This document shows positions 8,693 through 16,546 of a stretch of 64,000 nucleotides of DNA, in pieces. Position 1 is the stretch's first letter. The number at the start of each line of letters is the position of its first letter. The stretch covers positions 7,564,001 to 7,628,000 of the forward strand of contig NZ_CP108474.1 in the NCBI RefSeq assembly GCF_036226445.1. The letters are read 5' to 3'. Under the pieces are notes generated by a model. That model searched no databases, had not been told where the DNA came from, and saw nothing but the letters and a program-made list of their open reading frames with translations. The DNA is from Streptomyces sp. NBC_01255. Lineage in GTDB: Bacteria; Actinomycetota; Actinomycetes; Streptomycetales; Streptomycetaceae. The translations under genes were made by a program, and so were the position numbers.

Positions 8693-8759
8693 TGAGCAGT
8701 GCTCTCGCTTGCCTCCAGTCTGCGCGGAGCGGCGCTCTCGCGCAAGAGCAGTGCTCTCG
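8693..8759. promoter_or_regulatory. Three operator-like inverted repeats between reductase and TetR
   Basis: AGAGCA-G-TGCTCT is perfect at 8745-8757 and near-perfect at 8693-8705 (first base T). A degenerate third copy, GAGC-GGC-GCTC, lies between them near 8726-8738. The outer copies are 52 bp apart, about five helical turns, so dimers would bind the same face of the DNA. This is a good candidate for TetR control of both divergent genes. Confidence 0.6.
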
Positions 8760-8797
8760 TTTCGGATCGGTGCTCTGCGAATGGCACACTGCTCACC

Positions 8798-9493
8798 ATG
8801 ACAACCGTTAGAGGAGCCCGCGCCCGCGCACGTGTCGAGATCACCGCGGCCATCAAGGCCGAGGCCCGTACCCAGCTCGCCGCCGAGGGCGCCGCCAAAC
8901 TGTCGTTGCGCGCCGTCGCCCGTGAGCTGGGCATGGTGTCCTCCGCGCTCTACCGGTACTTCCCCAGCCGCGACGATCTGCTGACCGCCCTCATCGTCGA
9001 CGCCTACGACGCCGTCGGAGCCGCCGCCGAGGGCGCCGCCGGAGAGACCGCCGGGCAGCGTCCGCTCGTCCGCTGGACCGCCGTCTGCCGGGCCGTCCGC
9101 GCCTGGGCCGTCGCGCACCCGCACGAGTACGCCCTGATCTATGGTTCACCCGTCCCCGGCTACACCGCACCCCAGGACACCAACGCCCCCGCCGCCCGCG
9201 TCGGTCTCGTCCTCGTCGGCATCGCCCGCGAGGCCCACGAGGACGAGGGCGTCGCGCTCCCCCCGCTCCCGGACACCGTCCGCCCCGAAGCCGTCCGCAT
9301 CGCCGCCGACATGGCCCCGGACCTGCCCCCGGCGCTCGTCGTCGCCCTGGTGGCGGCCTGGTCGCAGCTCTTCGGCCTGGTCTCCTTCGAGGTCTTCGGC
9401 CAGTTCCACCGCCTCGTCGAGGACCGCGACGCCTTCTTCACGACGGCCGCCCGCCGCCTGGGCCAGGACGTGGGCCTCCTTCCCCGCGGCTGA
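8798..9493 (+). CDS. TetR/AcrR-family regulator
   Basis: 231 residues. The N-terminal TetR domain reads AAIKAEARTQLAAEGAAKLS, then RAVARELGMVSSALYRYFPS, the classic recognition helix. The C-terminal half carries a ligand-binding domain of the TetR_C_13/WHG type (HEYALIYGSPVPGY). ATG 8798 begins MTTVRGARAR; longer frames upstream run through the operator repeats and are unlikely to be coding. It probably represses the divergent deazaflavin-type reductase and itself. Confidence 0.92.
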   Translation: MTTVRGARARARVEITAAIKAEARTQLAAEGAAKLSLRAVARELGMVSSALYRYFPSRDDLLTALIVDAYDAVGAAAEGAAGETAGQRPLVRWTAVCRAVRAWAVAHPHEYALIYGSPVPGYTAPQDTNAPAARVGLVLVGIAREAHEDEGVALPPLPDTVRPEAVRIAADMAPDLPPALVVALVAAWSQLFGLVSFEVFGQFHRLVEDRDAFFTTAARRLGQDVGLLPRG

Positions 9494-9608
9494 GCGCGCG
9501 CCGCCCCCGACCCGCCGCCCGGACCCGCTCCGTACACCCCTCCGTACGCCGCTCCCGTACTCCTCCTCCGTACGCTGCCGCCCGTACTCCGCCTCCGTGC
9601 CCCACCCG

Positions 9609-9628
9609 CGTACTCCAGTGGGAGTACG
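9609..9628. promoter_or_regulatory. Inverted repeat upstream of the sensor kinase
   Basis: CGTACTCC-AGTG-GGAGTACG is a perfect 8-bp-arm inverted repeat about 58 bases upstream of the histidine kinase start. It could be the binding site of the cognate NarL-type regulator. The flanking DNA contains several further GTAC-containing half-sites. Confidence 0.4.
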
Positions 9629-9686
9629 GGCGGCCAATCCGCCCGGCCGACGTCCTCGTGCGGCGGGCGCGGATAGCGTGGCGGGT

Positions 9687-10928
9687 ATGGACGAGGAGCG
9701 GACCGCCTGGCGCGGTGTCGGAGGCCCTGGCCGGGCGCCGTGGGGATGGTGGGCCGGCGAGCGGGGCCCGGCCGGGCTGCCGTGGCGGTCCACGCTGGTG
9801 ATCGCCGTGTTCGTCATGGCGGGAACCGGCTTCGCCGCGCGGAACCAGCCCGACCGGGAGACGCTCGACGCCCTCGGGCGGGCCCTGCTGCTCCTCGGGA
9901 CGGCGCCGCTGGTGCTCCGTCACCGGTGGCCCGTTCCCGTGGTGTTCGGCGTCACGGCCGTCACCCTCGCCTATCTGGCGGCCGGTTACCCGTACGGCCC
10001 GGTCTTCGTCCTGATCGCCGTGGCCTGCTTCGCCGCCGTCGTCCACGGCCACCGGATCGCCGCCGGGTGCGCCCTGGGTCTGCTGTGGGCGGGCCATCTG
10101 CTGCTCTCGCACTGGCTGTACCGGTGGCTGCCCCCGGCCGGCGACGGCCCCGCGCCCTGGGGGCAGGAGCTGCCCGCGGGTGCCTTCGCCGTCGCCGTGC
10201 TCGCCGCCTCCGAGCTCGTACGGGTGCGGCGCGAGCAATGGGCGCAGCAGCGGGCCGAGCGTGCCGCGGCCGAGCGGCGCCGCGCCGACGAGGAGCGGCT
10301 CCGTATCGCCCGCGAACTCCACGACGTGCTCGCCCACTCGATCTCCGTGATCAACGTGCAGGCGGGAGTCGGCCTGGCCCTGCTCGACGCCGACCCCGAG
10401 CAGGCCCGCACCGCGCTGACCACCATCAAGGCCGCCAGCAAGGAGGCACTCGGCGAGGTGCGGCAGGTCCTCGACACGCTCCGTACCCCCGGCGACGCCC
10501 CGCGCGCCCCGGCCCCCGGTCTCGGCCGCCTCCCCGAACTCGTCGAGCAGGCCGCCGCCGCCGGTCTCACCGTCACCGTCACGGCGAGCGGCCCGCCCGC
10601 CGCGGCCCTGCCTCCCGGCGCCGACCTCGCCGCCTTCCGGATCGTGCAGGAGGCGCTCACCAACGTGGTCCGGCACTCCGGTTCCCGCACCGCCCGGGTG
10701 GAGATCGCACACGGCCCCGCCCGTCTCGACCTGCGCGTCGACGACGACGGCCCGGCCACCGGTACCGAGGCGGGCGGCAGTGGCAACGGACTTGCCGGAA
10801 TGCGGGAGCGGGCCGCCGCGCTCGGTGGCACGATCGAGGCGGCCGTCCGGCCGGACGGCGGCTTCCGCGTGCACGCCGTTCTCCCGATCGGTCCAGCCAG
10901 TCCGCTCAGTTCCGAGGAGACCCCGTGA
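9687..10928 (+). CDS. Two-component sensor histidine kinase (HPK7/NarX type)
   Basis: 413 residues. The N-terminal half has about five hydrophobic segments (starting near STLVIAVFVMAGTGFA and ending near AFAVAVLAASELV), so the sensor is membrane-embedded with little extracytoplasmic domain. A coiled linker (QQRAERAAAERRRADEE) leads to the dimerisation box RIARELHDVLAHSISV, whose histidine is the phosphorylation site. The ATPase domain follows with FRIVQEALTNVVRHS and GNGLAGMRERAAALGG. The stop overlaps the response-regulator start by four bases (GTGA), so the pair is coupled. The stimulus is unknown. Confidence 0.93.
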   Translation: MDEERTAWRGVGGPGRAPWGWWAGERGPAGLPWRSTLVIAVFVMAGTGFAARNQPDRETLDALGRALLLLGTAPLVLRHRWPVPVVFGVTAVTLAYLAAGYPYGPVFVLIAVACFAAVVHGHRIAAGCALGLLWAGHLLLSHWLYRWLPPAGDGPAPWGQELPAGAFAVAVLAASELVRVRREQWAQQRAERAAAERRRADEERLRIARELHDVLAHSISVINVQAGVGLALLDADPEQARTALTTIKAASKEALGEVRQVLDTLRTPGDAPRAPAPGLGRLPELVEQAAAAGLTVTVTASGPPAAALPPGADLAAFRIVQEALTNVVRHSGSRTARVEIAHGPARLDLRVDDDGPATGTEAGGSGNGLAGMRERAAALGGTIEAAVRPDGGFRVHAVLPIGPASPLSSEETP

Positions 10929-11590
10929 TCCGTGTGTTGCTCGCCGACGACCAGGCGCTGGTCCGCGCGGGGTTCCGGGCCCTGCTCGACGCCCAGACGG
11001 ACATCGAGGTGGCGGGGGAGGCCGCGGACGGTGGCGAGGCCGTGGAGCAGGTGCGGTCGCTGCGCCCCGACGTCGTCCTCATGGACATCCGGATGCCGGG
11101 GATCGACGGGCTCGACGCCACCCGGCGCATCACGGACGACCCGGACCTCGCCGAGGTCCGGGTCGTGATGCTGACCACCTTCGAACTCGACGAGTACGTC
11201 TTCGAGGCGCTCCGCGCGGGTGCCTCCGGCTTCCTGGTGAAGGACACCGAACCGGAGGAGCTGCTGCGGGCGGTGCGGGCGGTCGTCCACGGGGACGCGC
11301 TGCTCTCCCCGGGGGTGACGCGGCGGCTGATCGAGGAGTTCGCGGCCCGCTCCAAGGCCCCGGCGGGCACGACCGCGCTCGGCGCGCTGACCGAACGGGA
11401 GCGGGAGGTGATGGCGCTCGTGGGGATCGGCCTCTCGAACGAGGAGATCGCCCGCCGACTGGTGGTCAGCCCGCTCACCGCGAAGACCCATGTGAGCCGC
11501 GCGATGGTGAAACTGGGCGCCCGGGACCGGGCCCAACTCGTGGTCCTCGCCTACGAGTCGGGCCTCGTGCGCCCAGGCTGGCTGGGCTGA
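10925..11590 (+). CDS. NarL/LuxR-family response regulator
   Basis: 221 residues. The receiver domain has the acidic pocket LLADDQ (D8, D9), the phospho-acceptor in VLMDIRMPG (D54) and the conserved lysine in FLVKDTEPEE. The C-terminal LuxR-type helix-turn-helix reads LTEREREVMALVGIGLSNEEIARRL. GTG 10925 overlaps the kinase stop and has GAGGAGA just upstream. It is the output partner of the preceding kinase. A long hairpin follows the stop. Confidence 0.95.
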   Translation: MIRVLLADDQALVRAGFRALLDAQTDIEVAGEAADGGEAVEQVRSLRPDVVLMDIRMPGIDGLDATRRITDDPDLAEVRVVMLTTFELDEYVFEALRAGASGFLVKDTEPEELLRAVRAVVHGDALLSPGVTRRLIEEFAARSKAPAGTTALGALTEREREVMALVGIGLSNEEIARRLVVSPLTAKTHVSRAMVKLGARDRAQLVVLAYESGLVRPGWLG

Positions 11591-11596
11591 GCGGAG

Positions 11597-11636
11597 GGCC
11601 GGAGGCCGTCACTCGCGTCAGTGACAGCCTCCGGCC
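11597..11636. terminator. Bidirectional two-part hairpin terminator
   Basis: Outer arms GGCCGGAGGC (11597-11606) and GCCTCCGGCC (11627-11636) enclose a second perfect stem, GTCACT with AGTGAC, around a six-base loop. It lies between the convergent response-regulator gene and the MFS gene. Confidence 0.85.
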
Positions 11637-11643
11637 GGCCGGC

Positions 11644-13137
11644 TCAGTCGCGTACCGCGACCTTCTCCGGGGAGTCCGTGGACGTCGAGCGGGCGACGAC
11701 GACCGATTCGGTGGTGGTCCGTCGCTTCTTCCGGAGACCCGGCAGGGTGATCAGGAGTCCGGCCAGGGCGATGACCGTGACCACGGCGAGGCCCGGGCGG
11801 AAGCTGTCCAGCGCCGCCTGGGGAGACGGCGACGCCTCCCCGTCCGCGGTGATGACGGCGGTGATGACGGCGAGGAAGAGCGCTCCGCCGACCTGGATCG
11901 AGGTGTTGAGCAGTCCGGAGACCATGCCCTGCTCGCGGTCGTCCACGCCGTTGGTGGCCTGGATGTTGAGCGAGGGGAAGACCAGCGCGCAGGCGGCGCC
12001 GAGGAGCAGCATCGAGGGGAGGATCACCGCCGCGTACTGCGGGGTCAGCGAGATCCGCAGGAACAGCGCGTACGCGACGACGAGCAGCGTGAAGCCGACG
12101 GCGATCACCCGGGGCGTGCCGAAGCGGTCCACGATTCCGCCGATCTTCGTGGAGGAGAGCGCCACGAGCACGCCGGCCGGGAGGAAGGCCAGGGCCGTCT
12201 GGAGCGCGGACCAGCCGAGCAGGGACTGCATGTACTGGGTCACGATGAACTGGAAGGCCACGTACGAGCCGAAGAAGGCCGCCGCGCCGAGCTGGGCGCG
12301 GACCTGGGAGCCCGAGCGCAGGACCCCGAGCCGTACGAGCGGGCTCGCGCTCCGCCGTTCCACGAGGACGAAGGTGACGAGGAGTGCGGCGGCCACGAGG
12401 AAGGACAGCAGGGTCCGGGCGGAGGTCCAGCCGACCTCGGGGGCCTGGACGACGGTGAAGACGAGGAGCAGCATCGCGGCCGTGCCGGTGACGGCGCCCG
12501 GCAGGTCGTAGCCGCCGGAGGAGTCCTCGCGGGGGCTGTGCGGGATGAGGCGGAGCGCGAAGACGAGGGCGATCAGGGCGACGGGGGCGGGCAGGAGCAT
12601 GGTCCAGCGCCAGCTGAGCTCGGTGAGCAGGCCGGACAGGACGAGGCCCATGGAGAAGCCGGTGGCGGCGCAGGTGGTGTAGATCGACAGTGCGCGGTTG
12701 CGCTCCGGGCCCTCCTTGAAGGTGGTCGTGATGATCGACAGGCCGGCGGGGGCGGTGAAGGCCGCGCTGAGGCCCTTGATGAACCGGCTGGCGATCAGGA
12801 GCGGGCCGGAGTCGACGAGTCCGCCGAGGAGCGAGGCGAGCGCGAAGACGGCGAGGGCGATGAGGAAGACGCGCCGGCGGCCGAGGAGGTCGGCCGCGCG
12901 ACCGCCGAGGAGCAGCAGGCCGCCGTATCCGAGGATGTAGCCGCTGACGATCCACTGGAGCGTGGCCGTGGAGAGGCCGAGATCGGTGGCGATCGAGGGC
13001 AGGGCGACGCCGACCATGGAGACGTCGAGGGCGTCGAGGAACATCGCGGCACAGAGCACGAGAAGGGTGCCCCAGAGCCGCGGACTCCAGCGTTCCTGCG
13101 GGGCGGCCTTGGGTGCGGCGGTGAGCGGAGAGGTCAT
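11644..13137 (-). CDS. MFS transporter, DHA2 (EmrB/QacA-like) drug exporter
   Basis: 497 residues with about 14 hydrophobic segments, the number expected for the DHA2 family. Motif A appears as GGRAADLLGRRRVF, with DALDVSMVGVALPSIATDLG in the first helix and LQWIVSGYILGYGGLLLLGG, a typical DHA2 signature. The C-terminal 40 residues are charged and cytosolic. It would expel hydrophobic compounds using the proton gradient. ATG 13137 is the start. It is divergent from a MarR gene with a palindrome between them, so MarR-type derepression by a substrate is likely. Confidence 0.93.
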   Translation of the reverse strand: MTSPLTAAPKAAPQERWSPRLWGTLLVLCAAMFLDALDVSMVGVALPSIATDLGLSTATLQWIVSGYILGYGGLLLLGGRAADLLGRRRVFLIALAVFALASLLGGLVDSGPLLIASRFIKGLSAAFTAPAGLSIITTTFKEGPERNRALSIYTTCAATGFSMGLVLSGLLTELSWRWTMLLPAPVALIALVFALRLIPHSPREDSSGGYDLPGAVTGTAAMLLLVFTVVQAPEVGWTSARTLLSFLVAAALLVTFVLVERRSASPLVRLGVLRSGSQVRAQLGAAAFFGSYVAFQFIVTQYMQSLLGWSALQTALAFLPAGVLVALSSTKIGGIVDRFGTPRVIAVGFTLLVVAYALFLRISLTPQYAAVILPSMLLLGAACALVFPSLNIQATNGVDDREQGMVSGLLNTSIQVGGALFLAVITAVITADGEASPSPQAALDSFRPGLAVVTVIALAGLLITLPGLRKKRRTTTESVVVARSTSTDSPEKVAVRD

Positions 13138-13162
13138 GCGCAGCACGGTACATGCGCGTGCA

Positions 13163-13182
13163 TTGAATGCAAACGCATTTAA
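13163..13182. promoter_or_regulatory. Probable MarR operator
   Basis: TTGAATGC-AAAC-GCATTTAA is an imperfect palindrome (7 of 8 per arm) in an AT-rich patch between the divergent MFS and MarR genes. Its length and symmetry fit a MarR-dimer site, and it overlaps the likely promoters of both genes. Confidence 0.6.
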
Positions 13183-13224
13183 TTCCCGTGCAACAATATG
13201 GGTCGTTTCTGCTACCGTGCGGTC

Positions 13225-13623
13225 ATGGCAGCGAACCAGTCCGAACGCGCGCTCGTGGACGAGTGGCGTGACGTCCTCGCCCTGCACGCCCGTACGACCT
13301 GTGAGCTCGACCGGGCCCTCCATCCGTACGGGCTCGGCGCCAGCGACTTCGAGGTCCTCGACGTCCTCGCCGAGGGCGCGGCCGACGACGGCCCGGGCTC
13401 CTGGCGCGTCCAGGAGCTCGCCGGGCGGGTCCACCTCAGCCAGAGCGCGCTGTCCCGTACGGTCGCGCGCCTGGAGAAGGACGGCCTGGTCCTGCGGGGG
13501 ATGTGCGCCGAGGACCGGCGTGGTGTCCAGGTGAAGCTCACGGAGAAGGGCCTCGCGCGCCATGCCGAAGTGCGGCCGCTCCAGCGCGAGGTGCTGATCA
13601 GGATGCTGGACCGCAGCTCCTGA
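13225..13623 (+). CDS. MarR-family transcriptional regulator
   Basis: 132 residues. The winged-helix core is LGASDFEVLDVLAEGA, VQELAGRVHLSQSALSRTVARL and GMCAEDRRGVQVKLTEKG, the canonical MarR recognition helix and wing. ATG 13225 is taken as the start; an in-frame ATG at 13198 would add nine residues, and neither has a clear ribosome site. It likely represses the divergent DHA2 exporter and itself. A compact hairpin follows the stop at once. Confidence 0.92.
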   Translation: MAANQSERALVDEWRDVLALHARTTCELDRALHPYGLGASDFEVLDVLAEGAADDGPGSWRVQELAGRVHLSQSALSRTVARLEKDGLVLRGMCAEDRRGVQVKLTEKGLARHAEVRPLQREVLIRMLDRSS

Positions 13624-13644
13624 GCCGAGAGCGGTGCTCTCGGC
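13624..13644 (+). terminator. Hairpin terminator after MarR
   Basis: GCCGAGAGC-GGT-GCTCTCGGC is a perfect 9-bp stem with a 3-base loop, starting at the MarR stop codon. It could also serve the convergent gene ending at 13657. Confidence 0.8.
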
Positions 13645-13656
13645 CGCATCTCAGGA

Positions 13657-14403
13657 TCAGGTGACCGCCGAGTTCTCGCGCCACAGCCGCGCGAGCTCGT
13701 CGTCTCCGGTCAGAGTCACGGCGTCGGTCGCCAGCCGGTTCCACAGGGTCAGGTACAGCCGCCCGGCCGTCCCGCTGAACTCCACGTCCGCCGCCGCCGT
13801 GGCCTGGGTGCCCCGTTCCGCCCGGGGTGATTCCGTGGCCGACAGGCGTACGGTCCAGACGTCGCCGGTGTCCGTGGCCCGCACCCGCAGGATCCGCGGC
13901 CCGGGTGTACGTACCCGGCTGCTCTCGCGGCCGTGGAAGCCGCACAGCAGCTCGTCGATCCCGTCGGCGGCCGACATCGGTTCGACCGCTCCCGGCCCGG
14001 TCGCGAGCGCCGACTCGGCGTCCGCGCGGTGCACGATCGTCTCGTGTGCCTGCCGCCGCGCCCAGAAGGCGAGCGGCGAGGGTGCGGGGAGGAAGGTCCA
14101 GCACTCCAGCGTCTCCGGCGCCGCGCGCAGGGCGGCGACCAGGCCCGCGTGGCCCTCCCGGTAGTACGCGAGCAACTCGTCGCCGTCGAGGGCCGGTTCG
14201 CCGCCGTCCGGGTGGTACGTGGTGTGGCCCTCGACCACGAAGGCCGTGGCCCAGCGGTGCACCGTCGTCGTGTGCCGCAGGAGGTCCCGGACCCGCCACC
14301 CCGGACAGGTCGGGACCTCCGCGTCCGGCCCGGCCTCGGCCGCCGCCTCCGCGAGCGCCCGCCCGGCCGTCTCCAGCGCCGTGATGTGCTCTGCGATCTT
14401 CAT
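13657..14403 (-). CDS. Maleylpyruvate isomerase-family (DinB-like, mycothiol-type) protein
   Basis: 248 residues. The N-terminal four-helix domain has the metal-ligand pattern VPTCPGWRVRDLLRHTTTVHRWA, a later FWARRQAHETIVHRADAE, and a C-terminal sterol-carrier-like extension (ADVEFSGTAGRLYLTLWNR). In actinobacteria this family includes mycothiol-dependent isomerases and transferases; the substrate here is unknown. ATG 14403 (MKIAEHI) has GGGGG five bases upstream, better than the ATG at 14427. Confidence 0.85.
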   Translation of the reverse strand: MKIAEHITALETAGRALAEAAAEAGPDAEVPTCPGWRVRDLLRHTTTVHRWATAFVVEGHTTYHPDGGEPALDGDELLAYYREGHAGLVAALRAAPETLECWTFLPAPSPLAFWARRQAHETIVHRADAESALATGPGAVEPMSAADGIDELLCGFHGRESSRVRTPGPRILRVRATDTGDVWTVRLSATESPRAERGTQATAAADVEFSGTAGRLYLTLWNRLATDAVTLTGDDELARLWRENSAVT

Positions 14404-14463
14404 CGTGCCCCCGTTGATCGTTTCCATGGGGCGGATTCTCGCAGCCTGCGTGCGTGCGCGTGC

Positions 14464-15699
14464 TCAACTCGCCGGTCTGGCGCCCGCGTTCCGTGCCCAG
14501 TAGCCCATTGCCGCGGCACCGGCGGCGAGGAGCGCGACGGTGGTGAGCGCCACCGGCAGGGAGAACCAGTCGGCGAGGAACCCGATGGACGGCGGGCCGA
14601 GCAGCATGCCCCCGTAACCGAGGGTGGAGGCCGTCGCCACCCCGCTGGGGCCCGCGACCGCGCCCGCGCGGGCGACGGCGACGGGGAAGATGTTGGCGAG
14701 GCCGAGGCCGGTCACCGCGAAGCCGAGGAGCGTGGCCCAGACGGTCGGGGCGAGCGCGCCGAGGAGCATTCCGGCGGCGGCCGTGGCCCCTCCCGCGACG
14801 AGGGTACGGGTCTGGCCGAGCCGTTCCAGGAGGAGCGTGCCGGAGAGCCGGCCGGCGGTCATGGTCAGGGCGAAGACGGAGTAGCCGGCGGCGGCCACGC
14901 CCGGGTGGGCGCCCAGGTCCTGTTCGAGGTGGAGCGCGCCCCAGTCGGCCAGTGCCCCTTCGCCGTACGCCGTGCAGAGCGCGATCACGCCGAAGACGAG
15001 GACCGTACGGCGCGCCGCCCGCGAGGGCTTCCCGGCGTTCGGCGACTTCTCCGTCTCTCCCTGGAGGGATTCCGGTCGGCCGGGAGCGGTGTGGCGCAGG
15101 AGTACGGGACCGGCGGCGGCCGTCAGGGCCAGGCCGACGACCGTCAGGCCGAGGAGGTGGACGGCGGGGGACAGGCTTCCGGCGAGGAGTCCGCCGATGC
15201 CGGCGCCGAGCATGCCGCCGAGACTGAACGCGGCGTGGAAGCTCGGCATCACCGGGCGGCGCAGGGCGGTCACCAGGTCGACGGCCGCGCTGTTCATGGC
15301 GACGTTGATCCCGCCGTACGCGGCGCCGAAGACCAGCAGGACGAGACCGAGGGCCAACGGGGACCGGGTGAGCGCCGGAAGGGCGACCGAGAGGGAGAGC
15401 AGGACGGCGGTGGCGACGGTGACGGCGTGGCTGCCGAAGCGGCGGCAGAGGCGCCCGGTCAGCGTCATGGTCACGACGGCGCCCGCCGAGACGCCGAGGA
15501 GGGCGAGGCCGAGGTCACCGGCCGAGGCGCCGGTCTGCTGCTTGACGGCGGGGATGCGGACCACCCAGCCGGCGAAGAGGAATCCGTCGAGGGCGAAGAA
15601 GAGGGTCAGGGCGATGCGGAGGCGGGACAGGGAGTGGGTGGCGGTGTTTTCGCCGAAGCCCCCCGATGCGGCCGTCCGTACTTTGTTTAGTAGCGGCAC
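14464..15699 (-). CDS. MFS transporter (sugar/drug type)
   Basis: About 411 residues with 12 hydrophobic segments. Landmarks are RIALTLFFALDGFLFAGWVV in the first helix, GAAYGGINVAMNSAAVDLV and FHAAFSLGGMLGAGIGGLLAG, as in the YbjJ/FucP-like branch. The start is unsure. GTG 15699 precedes VPLLNKV; an ATG at 15771 adds 24 residues that look non-coding and carry no ribosome site. The DNA around 15688-15708 (TTTGT, 11 bases, ACAAA) could be an operator overlapping the start. The nearest downstream regulator is the ROK repressor, though a link is only conjecture. Confidence 0.85.
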   Translation of the reverse strand: MPLLNKVRTAASGGFGENTATHSLSRLRIALTLFFALDGFLFAGWVVRIPAVKQQTGASAGDLGLALLGVSAGAVVTMTLTGRLCRRFGSHAVTVATAVLLSLSVALPALTRSPLALGLVLLVFGAAYGGINVAMNSAAVDLVTALRRPVMPSFHAAFSLGGMLGAGIGGLLAGSLSPAVHLLGLTVVGLALTAAAGPVLLRHTAPGRPESLQGETEKSPNAGKPSRAARRTVLVFGVIALCTAYGEGALADWGALHLEQDLGAHPGVAAAGYSVFALTMTAGRLSGTLLLERLGQTRTLVAGGATAAAGMLLGALAPTVWATLLGFAVTGLGLANIFPVAVARAGAVAGPSGVATASTLGYGGMLLGPPSIGFLADWFSLPVALTTVALLAAGAAAMGYWARNAGARPAS

Positions 15700-16122
15700 A
15701 AACTCAGGATAGGGGGATGCCCCGGCCTCGATCAAGCGGGCGGGGCGAAGCCGAAGGTGGCTCTTGATCATCGGCGGCCGCCGACCGACGGCCGGCGCTG
15801 CGAGATCGCCGACGGCCTCGTGGCCGCCCGTCCCCCGAACGGGACCGCCCGTCCCCTGAAGGCGGCGCCGATGAAGCCGCACCCTCCGCGCCGCGCGGTG
15901 ATGCCCACGGCCGTGCACGCTGTTCGGGTGACAAAGGCCAGGTCATCGCGGTGAGGGTGCTCCCCAACGGGGCACTGGAGAGCATCGTTTCTGCGCCGGT
16001 GTGACCCCGGAATCCGACTGCCGGGCATTGGAGTGAGACGCCGTGTCTCGCCATTTCGAGAGGCGTTTGACCGGCAGACGAGCACCTTCTGGCACGTCAT
16101 CCCGAGATCTTGAGGAGTAGTC
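15700..16122. other. Intergenic region between the MFS gene and the small secreted protein
   Basis: About 420 bases without a convincing gene; short frames on both strands lack ribosome sites and family features. Two inverted GATCAAG/CTTGATC heptamers (15730-15736, 15763-15769) lie near the MFS end. The last 15 bases hold the AGGAG ribosome site of the secreted protein gene. Confidence 0.6.
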
Positions 16123-16356
16123 ATGCGTTCTCTCGCCGCGTCTGTCCTGGCCGTGGGCATTCTGCTGGGCGGCGCCGGTGCCGCGCTTGCCAACGACGGA
16201 GTCGGGGCGGGTTACTTCTCCGCCGGTAGCGGGGGCTTCGCCTCGCACTGCGCGGTGGCGGGCGTCCCGTCCGTGTACGGGACGATCTTCACCGGCTCGT
16301 GTTCGGAGAAGGGCTGGGAGAAGGGCCCGGAGGGCGCCTTCCTCGGCGCCCACTGA
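16123..16356 (+). CDS. Small secreted protein of unknown function
   Basis: 77 residues. Residues 1 to about 23 form a clean Sec signal peptide: MRS, a hydrophobic core LAASVLAVGILLGGAGA, then an ALA-N cleavage site. The mature peptide is about 53 residues, glycine-rich at first (GVGAGYFSAGSGGFASHC), with exactly two cysteines about 18 residues apart that could form one disulphide. ATG 16123 has TTGAGGAG about six bases upstream. A very strong terminator follows, so it is a single-gene transcript. It is not a chaplin by pattern, and I do not recognise the family. Confidence 0.75.
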   Translation: MRSLAASVLAVGILLGGAGAALANDGVGAGYFSAGSGGFASHCAVAGVPSVYGTIFTGSCSEKGWEKGPEGAFLGAH

Positions 16357-16371
16357 CCTGACACCACCCCT

Positions 16372-16404
16372 GGCTCGGGCGAGGACGCAGCCCTCGCCCG
16401 AGCC
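16372..16404 (+). terminator. Strong hairpin terminator
   Basis: GGCTCGGGCGAGG (16372-16384) pairs perfectly with CCTCGCCCGAGCC (16392-16404): a 13-bp stem and 7-base loop just after the small secreted protein gene. Confidence 0.88.
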
Positions 16405-16546
16405 GGCCTCGGGCCCCGCCACCCCCGCCCGCTCCGGAGGTGGGGCCGTTCGGCGACGCACGGGACCGGGGCAGGCCCCGGCCGGCGGGTACCCCGCACC
16501 CCGTCCAGGGAACACCCCACCTCCCGATCATGGGAGACTCCACCCC

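Noticed and set aside
10780..13182. 800-codon plus-strand frame across the response regulator and opposite the DHA2 exporter
   Set aside because: It spans two real genes in other frames and reads as Glu/Gly/Arg repeats.
15757..15954. 65-codon plus-strand frame before the small secreted protein
   Set aside because: No ribosome site, Arg/Pro-rich translation and no recognisable feature.
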